A DNA stretch of 64,000 nucleotides from contig OV884059.1 in NCBI GenBank assembly GCA_930367215.1, positions 36,819,882 to 36,883,881 on the forward strand, read 5' to 3'. A program made the translations under genes and the position numbers. The DNA comes from Pollenia angustigena. Lineage: Eukaryota; Arthropoda; Insecta; Diptera; Polleniidae. Below, piece after piece: positions 38,615-50,236 of the stretch (its first letter is position 1; every line of letters begins with the position of its first letter). The notes under the pieces are model-generated. The model made no database searches. It was not told the origin of the DNA and saw nothing but the letters and a program-made list of their open reading frames with translations.

Positions 38615-41600
38615 CACATATGGGTTTTTTGCCAATCTAGCCGGACATTACTTTTTGTTTTAGCTTATATTGCTTCTTAAAAGTTATTGAGTGCCCCTAG
38701 ATCGATGAAACTTGGCAGAAATATGTGATATTGTCATAGGCAGGTAAACCACAAAAATAAATAAAATCGGACCAAGGAGGAAAAGGTTCCCCCTAGAAGA
38801 ACTAATCCAACCTCTGAAAAATGCAATTTTTTTTTAACTTTTCCCATACTTTTGTTTGGCAAATGCAACTTTTAACGTCGGTGAAAGTTAAAAAACCTAA
38901 AATAAGACCCATGAGATCGTAAAATTACACTTTTCGCCCCCGCCCCCTTTTGAGGGCGGTTACATAAAATAATATTTAAAAAAAATGTAAATATTAAAAG
39001 AAATAGATTACTAACGCCTTAATACTATAAAAATTAAATTTTTGAACTTTAATGGGTAGGGGGAGGCATCCCTCCAAACACCCCCCCCCCGGAATGACCC
39101 TGTAAAAATTTTTTTTTTTTTTGCTAATTTCCAAAACATATTAATTTTTAAGATTTAATGTGACTTTTATGTATTTTATAGTATTTAATTTATCTGAAAA
39201 TAATTAATATATTCGTAATAATAACTTATTTATAATAGTAACAGCAAATTTTATTTAAAATAATAACAACTAATTTATTTAAAATAACTTCTCTTTTGCA
39301 CTAAGATGATGATGAGTGCCATGGTTCGTTCTTCTTCGTCTGCTTCTTCAAAATCCTCTTCTGAATCTGAATTCTCTTCAGAGCCAAGTACAGGTGGAAG
39401 CATAAAAGAAATTGCTTCTTTCGTAAAGGGTAATGACTTTTTTTTGGAGTTGGTCTTATGCTAGTAATCAGTGGGTCAGAACTGAGCAAAAGTCTATTTA
39501 TAACATCTTTGTTACACTGAACCCTCGAAAACTTTCTAGCAAAATTCTGCCTGTAAAGCCGAAAATGTTTATTTCGTGCCTCAGGCGCTTCTTCTGATAA
39601 TAGCCCGATAGGCAGCAATGCCTCACTCATTCCATTTGCGCCATGTACTAAAATCTTGTGCATTGTAGGTGTCATAGGATGCCAGGGATATAGAGTAACG
39701 TAAAGTTTTGCAGTGTCTAAGCAATAATTGGCAAACTCGTGCAAATGGATTTTGTGACCACTTGTAATTACTTCAATAATAACTTTGATCCGGTAGATGA
39801 AATCCAATGCAATTCCAGTTATTTCTGCAGCTAATTTAGTTGGATTTTGCCATAATATTTTCTCCTTTTTTGCACCATATATTAGTCGAAGCGGTACGAA
39901 ACTACTCTGAAAAATATGAGAATCAGAAGCATAATTTTTCATCTTTTGCTTAAATTATGCCTGGTGTGATCCATCGCAGCCCCATTTGCTTAATAGTTCG
40001 AGGGAGTTGCATTCTTCTATTTGTGAATCACATAAAACATCTTTTAAATATGTATGTAATCTACTTGCAGTATGACTTAGCAAATCCTGAAGATTTATTT
40101 GAGCACATGTTTCCGTTACTTCAAATGATTCTTTTGGAGGATAGCATTAACTTTTTTCGCTCTGCAGAATATTGTAGCTAGGTTAAACCTTCTTATCGGC
40201 ACTTCGGATTATTTCATATTGTTTTCGAGAAAGATCAGCTTCTACAAATATAGAAAGAGCCTTTAGAGGGGTTAGCTGTTTTACTTTATCCTCTTGTGCA
40301 GCTTTGTATGCTTTTTTTAACTTTGTAGCTCTTGCCGCAGAAGACACAATTTCTTTAAGCAGACCTGAGGCATCTTTTTTTCAAGACGTTTGTAGTTGTG
40401 TTTGGGCAGCGTGCATCAATAAATCAGCATCGTTTTGAGTTCGCAAGATTTCAGTTTTTCTTCTCTTACTTCTTTCGGTCAATTCAACGAACGGCTTTTG
40501 TAGTCGTTTTGAAGACGAACTCCCAAAAAAAGGTATTGTCACTGTTCCTTCCAGCGATTTGGCATGCATGCTTACAAATCGATCCTTTTTTCTTTGTGCT
40601 GAATGCCAAAATATTTTAAAAAAATATTTGAATTTCTTTAAGCATTGATTTACTACTGATATGTCACTATCTCCCTGACATTTTGAAATTTCGCACAATT
40701 TTCTAACTAAAAATTGTAATTTCTCTTCAACGAGTTTAGAACTACATTCTTGTATAATTTGGAATAACTCTAATTTCGTATACACTTTTTCCATTTTACT
40801 CTCGAAGCTTCAAAATGGTTCTGATAACAATTTTATGCAATAACCACAATATATATTTAAAAAAACTGAGTACTTAGAGCCCAGATTTTATTTTGTATTA
40901 TATATTATTTTTGTTGTTAATGATTTAAAAGTTATGCAAAACAGGTACATTTATTTTGCTCCACAAAATAACGTCATTTAGCGGCCGCACAGGTGGTTAA
41001 AACCCGTTACTTACTGTTTCGCACATCCCTTTTTTTACACAGGTAATATTAGTCTTAGATGTAATAATTTAAATAAAAAACATCTACGTACAACCAACAC
41101 ATTTTATGACTGACGAAAGGGTATCTATCATATGTACCTATGCAAGATGAGCAAAAACAAAAAAAAGGTGAAATTTTCAAAAAATCATAAAAAAATGGCG
41201 CAACAACGCGCAACGTTTTTTTTTTAATTTAAAAGTAGAGATTTCAAATTTTATCATGATGTACAACATTTTTAAGAACTCAGCGGAACTCACCTTCAAA
41301 AACCTTTTAAATTTTTTTTTTTTACAAAAAAGTGAACAAAAAAATCGTTTTTTTTAATTTCGAACTAATTTTTTTATCATAAAAACTTCTAATAAAATTT
41401 TTCTAAAATTTTTCATAATTAGCTGTTTATATAGTCTTTCACAGAAAAAAATTCAATGTAAAATCTTTATTCGTTTATCTACAAAAAAATATATTGTAAA
41501 CCTCCCAAAACCGTAAAAAGTCAATGAACACGCATGCAATTTAATCAACTTTCCTGGTTTTAACAGTGTCCCAAAACCACAAATCTCAAGCAAAAGACTT

Positions 41601-41721
41601 GAAAATTCACTATACGATGCAGAACTTTGTTGTCTGTCGAGCTGCGTACTTAAATTTTTCCATTTCTTAAATTAAATTTTTTGCTTAATGTCCGGCTAGA
41701 TTGGCAAAAAACCCCTATGTG
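38615..41721 (-). mobile_element. Transib DNA transposon, TSD CGTTG
   Basis: The termini CACATATGGGTTTTTTGCCA (38615) and the complement of CACATAGGGGTTTTTTGCCA (ending 41721) form inverted repeats of about 36 bp, continuing ATCTAGCCGGACATTA. They start with CAC, as Transib ends and RAG recombination heptamers do. The GC-rich 5-bp duplication CGTTG lies at 38610-38614 and 41722-41726, matching the 5-bp duplications known for Transib. The only gene is a decayed RAG1-like transposase on the minus strand. Flanking parts (38650-39300, 40800-41690) are non-coding. Confidence 0.85.
39301..40794 (-). pseudogene. Transib (RAG1-like) transposase, decayed
   Basis: Transib transposases are RNase-H-fold DDE enzymes related to the catalytic core of RAG1. 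Read from 40794: an N-terminal frame (MEKVYTKLELF ... ELTERSKRRKTEILR), a frameshift near 40390, then KDASGLLKEIVSSAARATKL and a stretch with LLSHTASRL and KWGCDGS, whose Asp (codon 39973-39975) fits the first catalytic acid. In-frame stops interrupt this part, one just after KWGCDGSHQA. The C-terminal frame from 39942 has LYPWHPMTP, HKILVHGA, LPIGLLSEEAPEARNKHFR and LLLSSDPLITS; the Glu of PEARNK fits the third catalytic acid (RAG1 EGNESGNK). The middle region with the second Asp is missing: LWQNP jumps to TKLAAEITG. Length and lesions show a dead copy. Confidence 0.85.
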
Positions 41722-42333
41722 CGTTGTTACGTGACATTTGTAAGACAGTGATGGGCGGCTTGTATGTTACATTGAATGAGGGTAATTTTGCTCTTTTTTT
41801 TGCTACTTTTTTCAGTATATCTATGGAATTGCGACAAAACAACTTACAATTCAACATATTTCCAAGTATACAAATATACATATGTATGTTTAGATGTTTA
41901 AAATAAACAAATGCATATACACATACAATGGAAATGTGAAACATATAAAAGACTTTATATGGTATCAAAACCTTGTTTGGTGTATGCACATTTACAATAA
42001 ATGTATGCTAAAAATTTATATATGCTAAAATGAAAATTTCTTTATTGTAAATCTATAATATAAATATTAAAATACATATTAACATGTTTTACATACACAA
42101 AATACTTTTTTAATACCATTTAAATCATGTGGTACCTTTTCTGCACAACGGTCACCATTTGAAAATTTTTGATTCCCATCACTGTGTGTTTTGTTTTATG
42201 TATACTATTGCTTTTTGTTAATGTGTGGGAAAACATATGACACGTTTTTAAACGTTCTTTAAGTGCACCAACGTGCTTACAGTACGGTGCGGTACATTAC
42301 GGGTACAGCAACGTTCGCCTAACTGAGCCTTTA

Positions 42334-43019
42334 CATGCATAATACGTGGTTAACGGCAAATGTAGGGTTGCCAGATGGCCTGGAATGGCTTGTATTGCCA
42401 AGTTTTTTGGGTGTGGTCCAGGTTCCAGCTTAAATGCAATTTGTTCAGTTTATTTAATTTCAAAAATAGTTTTTTTATTTATAATATTTATTATTGTTTA
42501 GAACAAAATCATATACTTAGAAAAAGTTGGTAGAGAGATGTCCAATTTTTCAAAAATGTGATTAAAATAACGAACAAAACTTATAAAAATTGATCTCGAT
42601 TGTTAGTCATGCCAACTAACAATACTATTTGTTCAAGTACTTAAGGTATTTCTGATCATCTTTACTCACAAGAATCCATTCACATGTTTTGATGAAAGTT
42701 GCAAAATGTTTCAAACATTTTTGTTTACAACTAAAGTAATAGAGTTGTTTAATTCTTCAAATAACAATACAAAAAAAATATAAATGTGGCTAAACAAAAA
42801 GTTATCAGCAATGTTCAGGAAATCGAATTCAAGTGAAACGAGCCAGTGCTTAAAGTTCATAAAATAATTTTGCTTTATATACCTCATACTATGAGTACAG
42901 CTAATCTTCATTAGAATTTATTTTAAAATAAAAAACGATGGTAATTTAAACAAAAATTTTACCTATAATCTCCATTTATTTCAATTTCACTCGATCCATA
43001 ACATGGCTGTTTATGTACT
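42334..43019. other. Intergenic AT-rich DNA
   Basis: No supported gene. TAGGGTTGCCAGATGG at about 42364 resembles the left end of the hAT MITE at 60571, but no matching right end is seen nearby. Confidence 0.4.
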
Positions 43020-44105
43020 TTTTTATACCCTTCACCACAGGTGTAAAATGGTATATATAAGTTTGTCATAACGTTTGTAATTTACACAATATTGATTTTA
43101 GACCCCATAAAGTATATATATTCTGGGTCCATATGAGAAGAGAAGTTGATTTAACGATGTCCGTCTGTCCGTCCTACGTTTGATATGTGTTTTCCGGATA
43201 ATCCAGACATGATAGCGGCTAGGTTGTTTTACATTTATTTTACATACAGTCCACCATTTCTTGCTATTGAAATTCAGCCAGATCGGTCCAAAAATGACGT
43301 AGATATGAGCAAAAAACCACGACTACCTCTAAATTTTTCCAAAAATCCCTTGTTGTTGTTGTATTTTTTTTATTTCTGTATATCTTGAGAACGGCAAGAG
43401 CCAAAGTTTCCAAATTAGGTACACACATTTAGGTTTCCAATACACACCATCCTACAAAATGTGGGCGGGATTTGAGAAGTGGGCGTGGTACCTCCCGTAC
43501 AAAAAAAAAATTAAAAATTTTATAAAAACCTATATTTAAGGGCTGCCATATGTCCAATGGATATGACTTATATATCAAAATATCGGAAGAACATATTTTA
43601 TAAAAAACTCGGAAAAATCGGTTCAGATACAAAAAAGTTATGACCAAAATTAATTTTTTTTTAAGTACCAACTTTCGGGAACCATAGATCTCCCCGAGTC
43701 CAAGCTTTATAACTTAAGTAAATGGTAAATTTCTTCTTCAACACGTCGGTATGTAAATCTGCCAAATCGGTTAAAAAATGGCAGAGTTATAACCGAAATA
43801 CTGAATCCACAAAAATTACTCTTTTTTATAATTAACTTTGTTAAAATATATATTTACAAGTTTATATAAATATTTATATATAAATATAACTTAAGTAAAT
43901 GGTAAAATTCTTCCTTAACACGTCGGTATATAAAACTATCAAATCGGTTAGACAATGGGTAATTTATGAGCAAAATACTCAAAAAATGGGCTAAAAAACA
44001 TCAAAATTTTTATAAAAACCTAAATTTTAGGGCTGCTATACGTCCTTGGATATGACTTATATATCAAAATGTCGGAAATTTGTATGAGTTATAAAAGAAA
44101 TACTG

Positions 44106-44336
44106 GGGTCTAATCACCGCATACGATATCGCGCAAAATTCATCGAAATTATTTATTTTGGTATCTTGAAACTCGATATCGAATGAAATGTATTGAATTT
44201 GAAATAATAGCATTCGACATCGAGTAACTCGACATTACATTTATCGAGTTTTCATTCGATACGCCAGTGTCTATCGTATGCAAAAAAATTCAATAGTTTA
44301 TTCGATACGATAGTATCGAATGCAGTGATTAGAACC
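44106..44336. mobile_element. MITE with 3-bp TSD CTG
   Basis: Ends GGGTCTAATCACCGCATACG and the complement of GGTTCTAATCACTGCATTCG; the 231-bp body is rich in TCGAATGTC-like motifs. CTG occurs on both sides (44103-44105, 44337-44339). The paralogous stretch at about 43795 reads ACCGAAATACTGAATCC without the insert, which confirms the boundaries and a single CTG at the empty site. Superfamily not determined. Confidence 0.75.
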
Positions 44337-44579
44337 CTGAATTCCCGAAAATTACTCTTTTTTATACCCTTCACCGAATGTAAAAAGGTATATACAATAT
44401 TGATCCTACACCATATAAAGTACATATATTCTGGGCCCTTATGAAAAGCGAAGTTCAAAACCGGTTGTCTCTTATTTAAAAAAAAAAATATTTACCAGTT
44501 TTATTTAGTTTTTGTCTAGTTGCTCTGTATTCTGCTCGCACAATGGTGAAGGGTATATAAGATTCGGCACAGCCGAATA

Positions 44580-47232
44580 CACTCAGGTCTTTTTTTATGC
44601 GGTAGATGCGTTCCAAAAAAAAACCGCACAAATGTAATCCGCATAAAAAAGACTCCATTTTCACACAAAACGCATGATTCGTTCCGAAAAGTTAAAAAAC
44701 CGCATAACTTCAAATCTGGGCGTAAAAATTAGACCAAAACCGCATAAAAAAATCATTATATAAAAAAATTAACCAAAAACAACTCATTTATTTATTATAA
44801 AAAACACATAAGAAGAGAAAAACTACAATATAAACCAGTTTTATGAAAGTTAACAAAAAGTTGAAGGCATAAATTTAAATTAATACGTAAATTAGTAATG
44901 AATAAGATACTTAAAAAAATATTTATAAAACTTAAATTAATATTTAAAAGTAAAACATTACATGTTATCGGAATCACTACTTGGCAGCGTTCTAATCCGC
45001 TTTTTAATTGGTGCAAAATCACTTTCATCGCAAGAGGACCCAATCAAATCCTCGTCGCTAGATAAGACAACATACACATTAGCAGTTGGTAAAGTCGGAA
45101 CATTCATACAATCTTTATTTGGAAGGGTTTCGGCAGTTTTTTCAAAATAATTCGTCATTAATTTTTGAGAAGTACTATTTTTAATTGATGGTGTTGTTCA
45201 CGATATCCAGACATAAGGTTGGAAATTTCTCTGTTCAGTTTTAATGCCTTTTCTGCATCTGGCTCGTGCATAAGTATTTGATTTTGTAACTCATTTGCTG
45301 TTTGGAGAATTTTTCCAACCGTTTTAACATTAAGTGGTGCGATAATGTCTTCGTCACAATCGCTTTCTGAATTTTCAGCAATTTCTGTATTAATGCTATT
45401 AAAAATTTCGTCGTCACTTAAAGGAATATCCTCGATTAATTCTTCCAAATCATTGAGATTTAGTTCATCAAATCCCTCTCCTCCTATTTGGTGTGCCAAA
45501 GCTATAATATCGTCACATATTGTTAATGTTTCAGTTTCTGCATCATTTTTAACACACTCAGGCCAAGTCGCTTTCCAGCAAGCATTTAAAGTGTGTGGTC
45601 TTATGTCTGAGACAGCTGATGAAGAATGAATTATGCAGTCAAAAATTGTAAATTTTTTCCATACTTCATTTAGCGCTAAAGATTCGTTTTCAATTTTATT
45701 GACAATAAATTTATACGTACGTTTAATATAATATTTTTTAAATGTAGAAATAATTCCTTGGTCTAATGGTTGGAGAATACTTGTGGTATTGGGTGGAAAA
45801 AATACTACCTTTACATTAGGATGTTCGATGTGTGGATGCCCTGGAGCATTATCCACAATAAGCAAAACTTTAAATTGTAAATTTTTTTGCTTCATATACA
45901 ATTCCACTTCGGAAACAAAGCAATTATTAAACCATTCGGTAAAAATTGCGGTTGTTACCCAGACTTTGGAATTAGCCATCCAATGAACAGGTAAACGCTT
46001 TAAATCCTTACCTTTTAATGCTCGTGGTCGTAAAAATTTGTTTACTACCAGTGGTTTTAACATTCGATCGCCTGAAGCATTGCTGCATAGTAAAAAAGTT
46101 ATCCGATCCTTGCTGGCTTTAAACCCACTAGCTCTTTTTTCGGACTTTGCTATGTATGTACGATTAGGCATTTTTTTCCAGAACAATCCAGTTTCATCTG
46201 CATTAAAAACCTGATGTGCACAATAACCCCATCTTCTATAATCTTTTTTAATTTTTGGGGATAGTTGTTGGCACTGTCTTCGTCAGCTGATGCAGTTTCG
46301 CCTCTAATTTGAACGTTATGAAGTGAATTTCTCTTTAAAAATCCGGTAAGCCACCCTTTGCTTGCCGAAAATTCTTTAGATGTGGAGGGCTCCGATTCTT
46401 TAATTTTTTCATACAATATAAGAGCTTTTTCTGCAATTAAGTAACCACTAATAGGTATTTTTTTTTTGGTCAGATCCTCAATCCATATAATAAGAGCTCG
46501 CTCCATTTTCTCCAAAACTGAATCTCGAGAATAAGATGATAGCTTTGAACTAAGTTGAGTTCCAGAACTAACAGATTTTCTTATTTGAGCTTCATTTTTT
46601 TTAATTGCTCTTACTGAAGATTCTCCTATTTTAAAATGTCTTCCAATAGAAGCACATTTTTCACCATTTTCGATACGATTAAGTATTTCCATCTTAGTTT
46701 CCAAAGTTATAGATTGTCTTTTCTTCCTAGTTGCATCCATTTCCTGGTAGAAAAATATTAAAATATATAAAAACTTAAATTTCAGTCATTTAAGCAGACA
46801 CATGTCGTAGAACTTACCTTTTACAAATATTATTTTTTTATAATAACCTTACGATATAATGGAAAACTGAAACCTCTTGCTTTTCATGTAACAAGTTCTA
46901 TGACTCAATTAACACACAGGCTGAATGACCAAAATGCACATTTAATTTTATAATTTAAAACTGGGAATCCCCTAATTCTGTATGCTTTCGTTGCTTACAC
47001 AAATATCAACCCACACAACGCGTACACATCGGTAAAGAAAAAATTCAAATAGCTTTTAAATTTTGAAAACTACTATTCCGAAGTGATGCCAACGTTTAAA
47101 AATGTTTAATACGACAAAAAAAAAAATATAAAAAATCAATAAAAAAAAAAAAATTTGTAAAAAAAAATCGAATTGAAAACCGCATAACTTCAAATCCGCA
47201 TAAAAAAACCCGCATAAAAACAGACCTAAGTG
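44580..47232 (-). mobile_element. Tigger (pogo-type) transposon, TSD TA
   Basis: The termini CACTCAGGTCTTTTTTTATG and the complement of CACTTAGGTCTGTTTTTATG, both followed by CGG, are flanked by TA (44578-44579 and 47233-47234). Joining the flanks regenerates the fly-repeat sequence GCCGAATATAGCACTC. Inside the ends, more GCATAA/TTATGCGG motifs repeat. A minus-strand transposase gene fills the centre; 44600-44950 and 46745-47200 are non-coding. Confidence 0.85.
44958..46740 (-). pseudogene. Tigger transposase, two frameshifts
   Basis: Pogo/Tigger transposases cut and paste at TA through a DDE_1 catalytic core behind CENP-B-like DNA-binding helices. Starting at 46740 the protein opens MDATRKKRQSITLETKMEIL, a psq-type helix-turn-helix, followed by a CENP-B-type domain (KGWLTGFLKRNSLHNVQIRG). 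In an A-run near 46244-46250 the frame shifts, and the second frame (to 45158) carries all three catalytic regions: NADETGLFW, LLIVDNAPGHP and FFPPNTTSILQPLDQGII. A second shift near 45165 leads to a tail (MTNYFEKTAETLPNK ... LPSSDSDNM) ending at 44958. Apart from these shifts I see no internal stop, so it is a rather young inactive copy. Start chosen at the first ATG before the helix. Confidence 0.85.
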
Positions 47233-47254
47233 TATAGCACTCTTACTTGTTTTT

Positions 47255-47766
47255 GATTAATTTTATGACCCTATTGCGGTTCTCAACTCAACGCAGTTTG
47301 CTCGTGTGAGAATAAACCCAACTTATGCACAACCAAACTCATTTAAGGTATTGTGATACCCAACTGTTTTTGGTTGAGTTTCCTATAAAGTTGCCAATTT
47401 AAAATATCACGTTTGACAAATAAAAATTTTATAAAATTAAATAATTTTTTTAAACTAAAAGGGTTTTTAACTGTTGTGTCGAATAAAAAGTATTTATAAT
47501 GGATATTGGTGTCGATTTATTTTATTATGATGAAAAGCAAAACTCTTGAATAGATGCGCTACGTACAAGAAGATAAATTCGTTATGATTCCAACCCTCTT
47601 GAACTTCCCAGTGCCAAGTATGAACCTCTAATAATGCCCGTAATTTTTACAAAAAGAAATCTAGCTGTGCATAGAAATCTATGTTGTAAAAGCTGCATAT
47701 TTTAAAGGAAAAGTGAAGGTAAAAACACGTAGGCAACATCAACTTTCAAATAGGTAAAGATAACTG
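47255..47766. other. Intergenic, probable Harbinger left flank
   Basis: AT-rich and non-coding. TTGCTCGTGTGAGAATAAAC and nearby TTGGTTGAGTTTCC could belong to the end of the Harbinger copy that follows, but I could not find a matching right terminus. Confidence 0.35.
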
Positions 47767-48229
47767 TTAGGTACGAACACGACCTGCTTTCTTTTTGTAG
47801 AAATTAAGGGCATAAGTAAAGAAACTTTCTTGCGCCGGATGAGTTCCTCTTCTGGTTAGGGTAGCTGTTGGCAAATCTGCTGGTTGTATTATTGGTTCAA
47901 CTGACTCAGTAAAATTGTCACATGATGGTGGAATATTTTCAACATCAAATACTTGGCCGAACTTGCAATACCAGAGCTGCGAAACAGTGTCCTCAAGGCT
48001 ATTTAATGAATCTTCTTGTGCTAAGCCACCTTCTGTCGCTTGAGTGTTTCTTATATTGTTGACAATTTTTTTCTTTATACTTGAATTGTAGTGTATCCAA
48101 ACCTGTGCCAAGAATATTATAAATAGATTAAGAAGATTATAAGTGTTTAAAAGAAGTTCTTGTCGTGGTCCCAAACTATTTAACTCCACTATAAACTCTT
48201 CCCATAACTCCTTACATACATTTTGCGTC
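47767..48229 (-). pseudogene. MADF/SANT-like partner gene of a Harbinger element
   Basis: Minus strand from the ATG near 48229: MTQNVCKELWEEFIVELNSL, GPR, then an AT-rich stretch that looks intronic (ends ...TTCTTGGCACAG), then VWIHYNSSIKKKIVNNIRNT, EGGLAQEDSLNSLEDTVSQL and a tail ending RAGRVRT. The Trp spacing and the post-domain glycine/serine and LEDTV helix match Myb/SANT-like proteins encoded by PIF/Harbinger elements, where they bring the nuclease to DNA. It is divergent from the transposase at 48590. I find no clean GT donor for the intron, so the gene is probably decayed. The upstream continuation of this open frame to 48777 is the antisense of the transposase start and is not coding. 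Confidence 0.5.
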
Positions 48230-48589
48230 ATACTAAACTTTGGTGTTTTCCGCAAGCAATTTCTAAGTTTGGGTGCGTTCGTAACTCGCCGTCTCCACCT
48301 AATATGAAATGCAGTTAAAACATGAATTAAGACTTGCTGATTAAATACCGAAATGTTTATGGTGGCGTACGTGTACGTGTTAAAGTTATAACTTTTCATT
48401 ATTTTCAGTTCGTTGGCGCCGCAAGTAGCTGCACTGATTTTTAAAGCTTGTGGAGAATAAAAGTTTAAAATAAAAATTTTGTGAATTGTGAGAACTTTTT
48501 GAAGTTGCTGTGTAAAATAATTTGAGCAAAAGCAAACAAATTCAAAGTGAACATTTTTTTTATTTTTGTGTATTTTACGGAAATAAAAA

Positions 48590-50072
48590 ATGTCATTACG
48601 AAAAGTTGGGAATCTGTTGGAAGCTTTAAGAGACCTTAAAACATTAATGGATCTCTCCGATGAGGTTGAGCTAGTTGAGCGGAGATTTTGGGTTAATCCT
48701 TTTTTGGCGAAAAGGCAGGAACACAGCCTGGAAAATTTTTGTTGAAAGATATGTTTTGGGAGGATTCTGAATACCAAAACTTTTGTCTTATTAATATTAA
48801 CGACTTCGAAAAACTACTAGCTTTGGTGTGTTTTAAGTTTTGGTTTAATTCTAGTTCAATGGCTGCTCCAAATTAAAAAAGTACATATACAATTAAAACT
48901 TTAATACTACTTTTACCATTAATATTTTCTTTTCATTTTTCAATTTTCTATCACCCATTGTTTTTATTTGGAGCAGAGTCATTGAACTAGATTTTTTATA
49001 AAATGATTTTAAAACTTACTGCAAAAGTAAGAATTATTTCCAAATAAATTAATTATTTTTCCACATTTTCTAATATTACAGATTGATGAGAAAATAAGAA
49101 AAAGAGATACGGTCATGAGTTCGTTAGGAATCACCTTGCGCTTTATTGGGACAGGAGACTCATACCGTTCCTTGGAGTTTCTTTCTAGAGTTTCAAGGAA
49201 AACTATTAGCAAATTTGGGGCCGAAGTGTTGGAAACAATAGTTGAGGCCCTACAAAGTGAACATTTTAATGTAGCGCGCAACTTACCGCAATTTTTGAAT
49301 TCAGCAGACATTTAATGGAAAGAAATCAGCAAAGGGTTTCAAGGTAGATGGCAGTTCCCCCACACCTTAGGTGCAATCGATGGGAAGCACATCCGCATAA
49401 AAGCCCCTCCACATTCTGGAAGCGACTTTTTTAATTACAAAGGTTACTTCAGTGTTGTACTTTTGGGTGTGGTTGACTGCCATAGCAGATTTATTTACGT
49501 TGATGTAGGTGGCAACGGAAGGGTATGAATCCATCAAAAAAGGTTCAGTTAAACTTCCGCTTGATGACCCTCTTCCAGGTCAAATGGCGAAAACCTGATA
49601 TTTCTTCATCGGGGATGATATTTTCGGGCTTGATATAACCATGATGAAGGCATACAACAGAAACTCCAACTTGACAACACCGCAAGAAGTTTTTAACTAT
49701 CGCCTAAGTCGAGCAAGGATGACAGTTGAAATGGCAGTTGGAAGAGTGGCGGGTATGTTCCGTGTATTTCATCGTCCTTTGGAAGTGGAACTAAAGACGT
49801 GCGACTTGGTAGTGAAAGCATGCTGCATTTTGCATAACTTCCTTACCAAGATACCATCATTTTCTGAAACCTTGCCTGAAGAGAACCTGTCACCACAATC
49901 GCTTCCTGAAACGTTTTCAAACTTACCCGTACAGACCCATGAAACTGAAAGGTTCGCTTACGAAAACCGAGACAACGTCAAAAAGTATGTAATTTCTGAA
50001 GGAGGCGTTCCATATCAATGGCAGAAAGTAAAAAAGAAAATTGATTATACTGTGACAATTACGGCAGATTAA
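48590..50072 (+). pseudogene. PIF/Harbinger transposase (DDE_Tnp_4), decayed
   Basis: This nuclease family cuts at TWA trinucleotides. ATG at 48590 opens MSLRKVGNLLEALRDLKTLM; a TGA at 48743 breaks it. A probable 256-bp intron (48826-49081, GT-AG) follows FEKLLAL and carries a MITE. Exon 2 gives DEKIRKRDTVMSSLGITLRF, SLEFLSRVSRKTISKF, a stop at about 49313, then TLGAIDGKHIRIKAPPHSG and FFNYKGYFSVVLLGVVDCHS (first catalytic Asp in AIDGKH; YVDVGGNGR holds the second). A frameshift near 49525 precedes GDDIFGL. The last frame (49641-50072) has FNYRLSRARMTVEMAVGRV (third acid, Glu) and CCILHNFL, ending YTVTITAD. All landmarks are in order, so it is a complete but dead copy. Confidence 0.8.
48854..48987. 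mobile_element. Small MITE in the Harbinger intron, TA-flanked
   Basis: GTTCAATGGCTGCTCCAAAT at 48854 is mirrored by TTTGGAGCAGAGTCATTGAA at the right end (one small indel). TA lies on both sides (48852-48853, 48988-48989). It is 134 bp, non-coding, and may be mariner-like. Confidence 0.6.
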
Positions 50073-50236
50073 ATCCTTTGCATATATACATATGCTCTTC
50101 AATAACCTTAAAAACATATTTTTCAAATGGTCCTTTTAAGGGCCATCAATCAATTATAAAAGAGAAAAACTTTCGTTTTTAAACATGTTTCAGGAATAAA
50201 TTATTATGATTATTTGAGACCTGAAACTAATATACA

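Larger units (their letters stand above)
38459..42330. mobile_element. PIF/Harbinger-type MITE hosting a Transib insertion, TSD TTA
   Basis: Ends AGGTTCAGTTAGGCGAACGT (38459) and the complement of AGGCTCAGTTAGGCGAACGT (ending 42330), continuing inward with GCTGTACC. TTA occurs on both sides (38456-38458 and 42331-42333). Without the Transib at 38615-41721 it would be about 760 bp and non-coding. Frames at 41696-41989 in its right part have no family features. Confidence 0.75.
43020..47254 (+). repeat. Fly repeat (ATACCCTTCACC ... GGTGAAGGGTAT), interrupted
   Basis: Begins TTTTTATACCCTTCACCACA at 43024, shares ACCCCATAAAGTATATATAT and TCTGGGTCC with the inverted fragment at 36725-36835, and has an internal duplication (about 43515-43860 against 44005-44400, both with TTTTATAAAAACCTA and GGATATGACTTATATATCAA). 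The right part has GGTGAAGGGTATATAAGATT, CGGCACAGCCGAATA, and resumes after the Tigger as TAGCACTCTTACTTGTTTTT (47235-47254). A second TTTTTTATACCCTTCACC starts near 44359, so two copies may be joined. Non-coding. The small frames at 43185-43671 and 44252-44713 are incidental. Confidence 0.65.

Noticed and set aside
42364..42400. TAGGGTTGCCAGATGG as left end of a hAT MITE
   Set aside because: No matching inverted end or 8-bp duplication was found downstream.
48230..48777. N-terminal half of a 336-codon minus-strand frame as part of the SANT-like gene
   Set aside because: It is antisense to the beginning of the Harbinger transposase and has no domain pattern; the SANT homology starts at the internal ATG near 48229.
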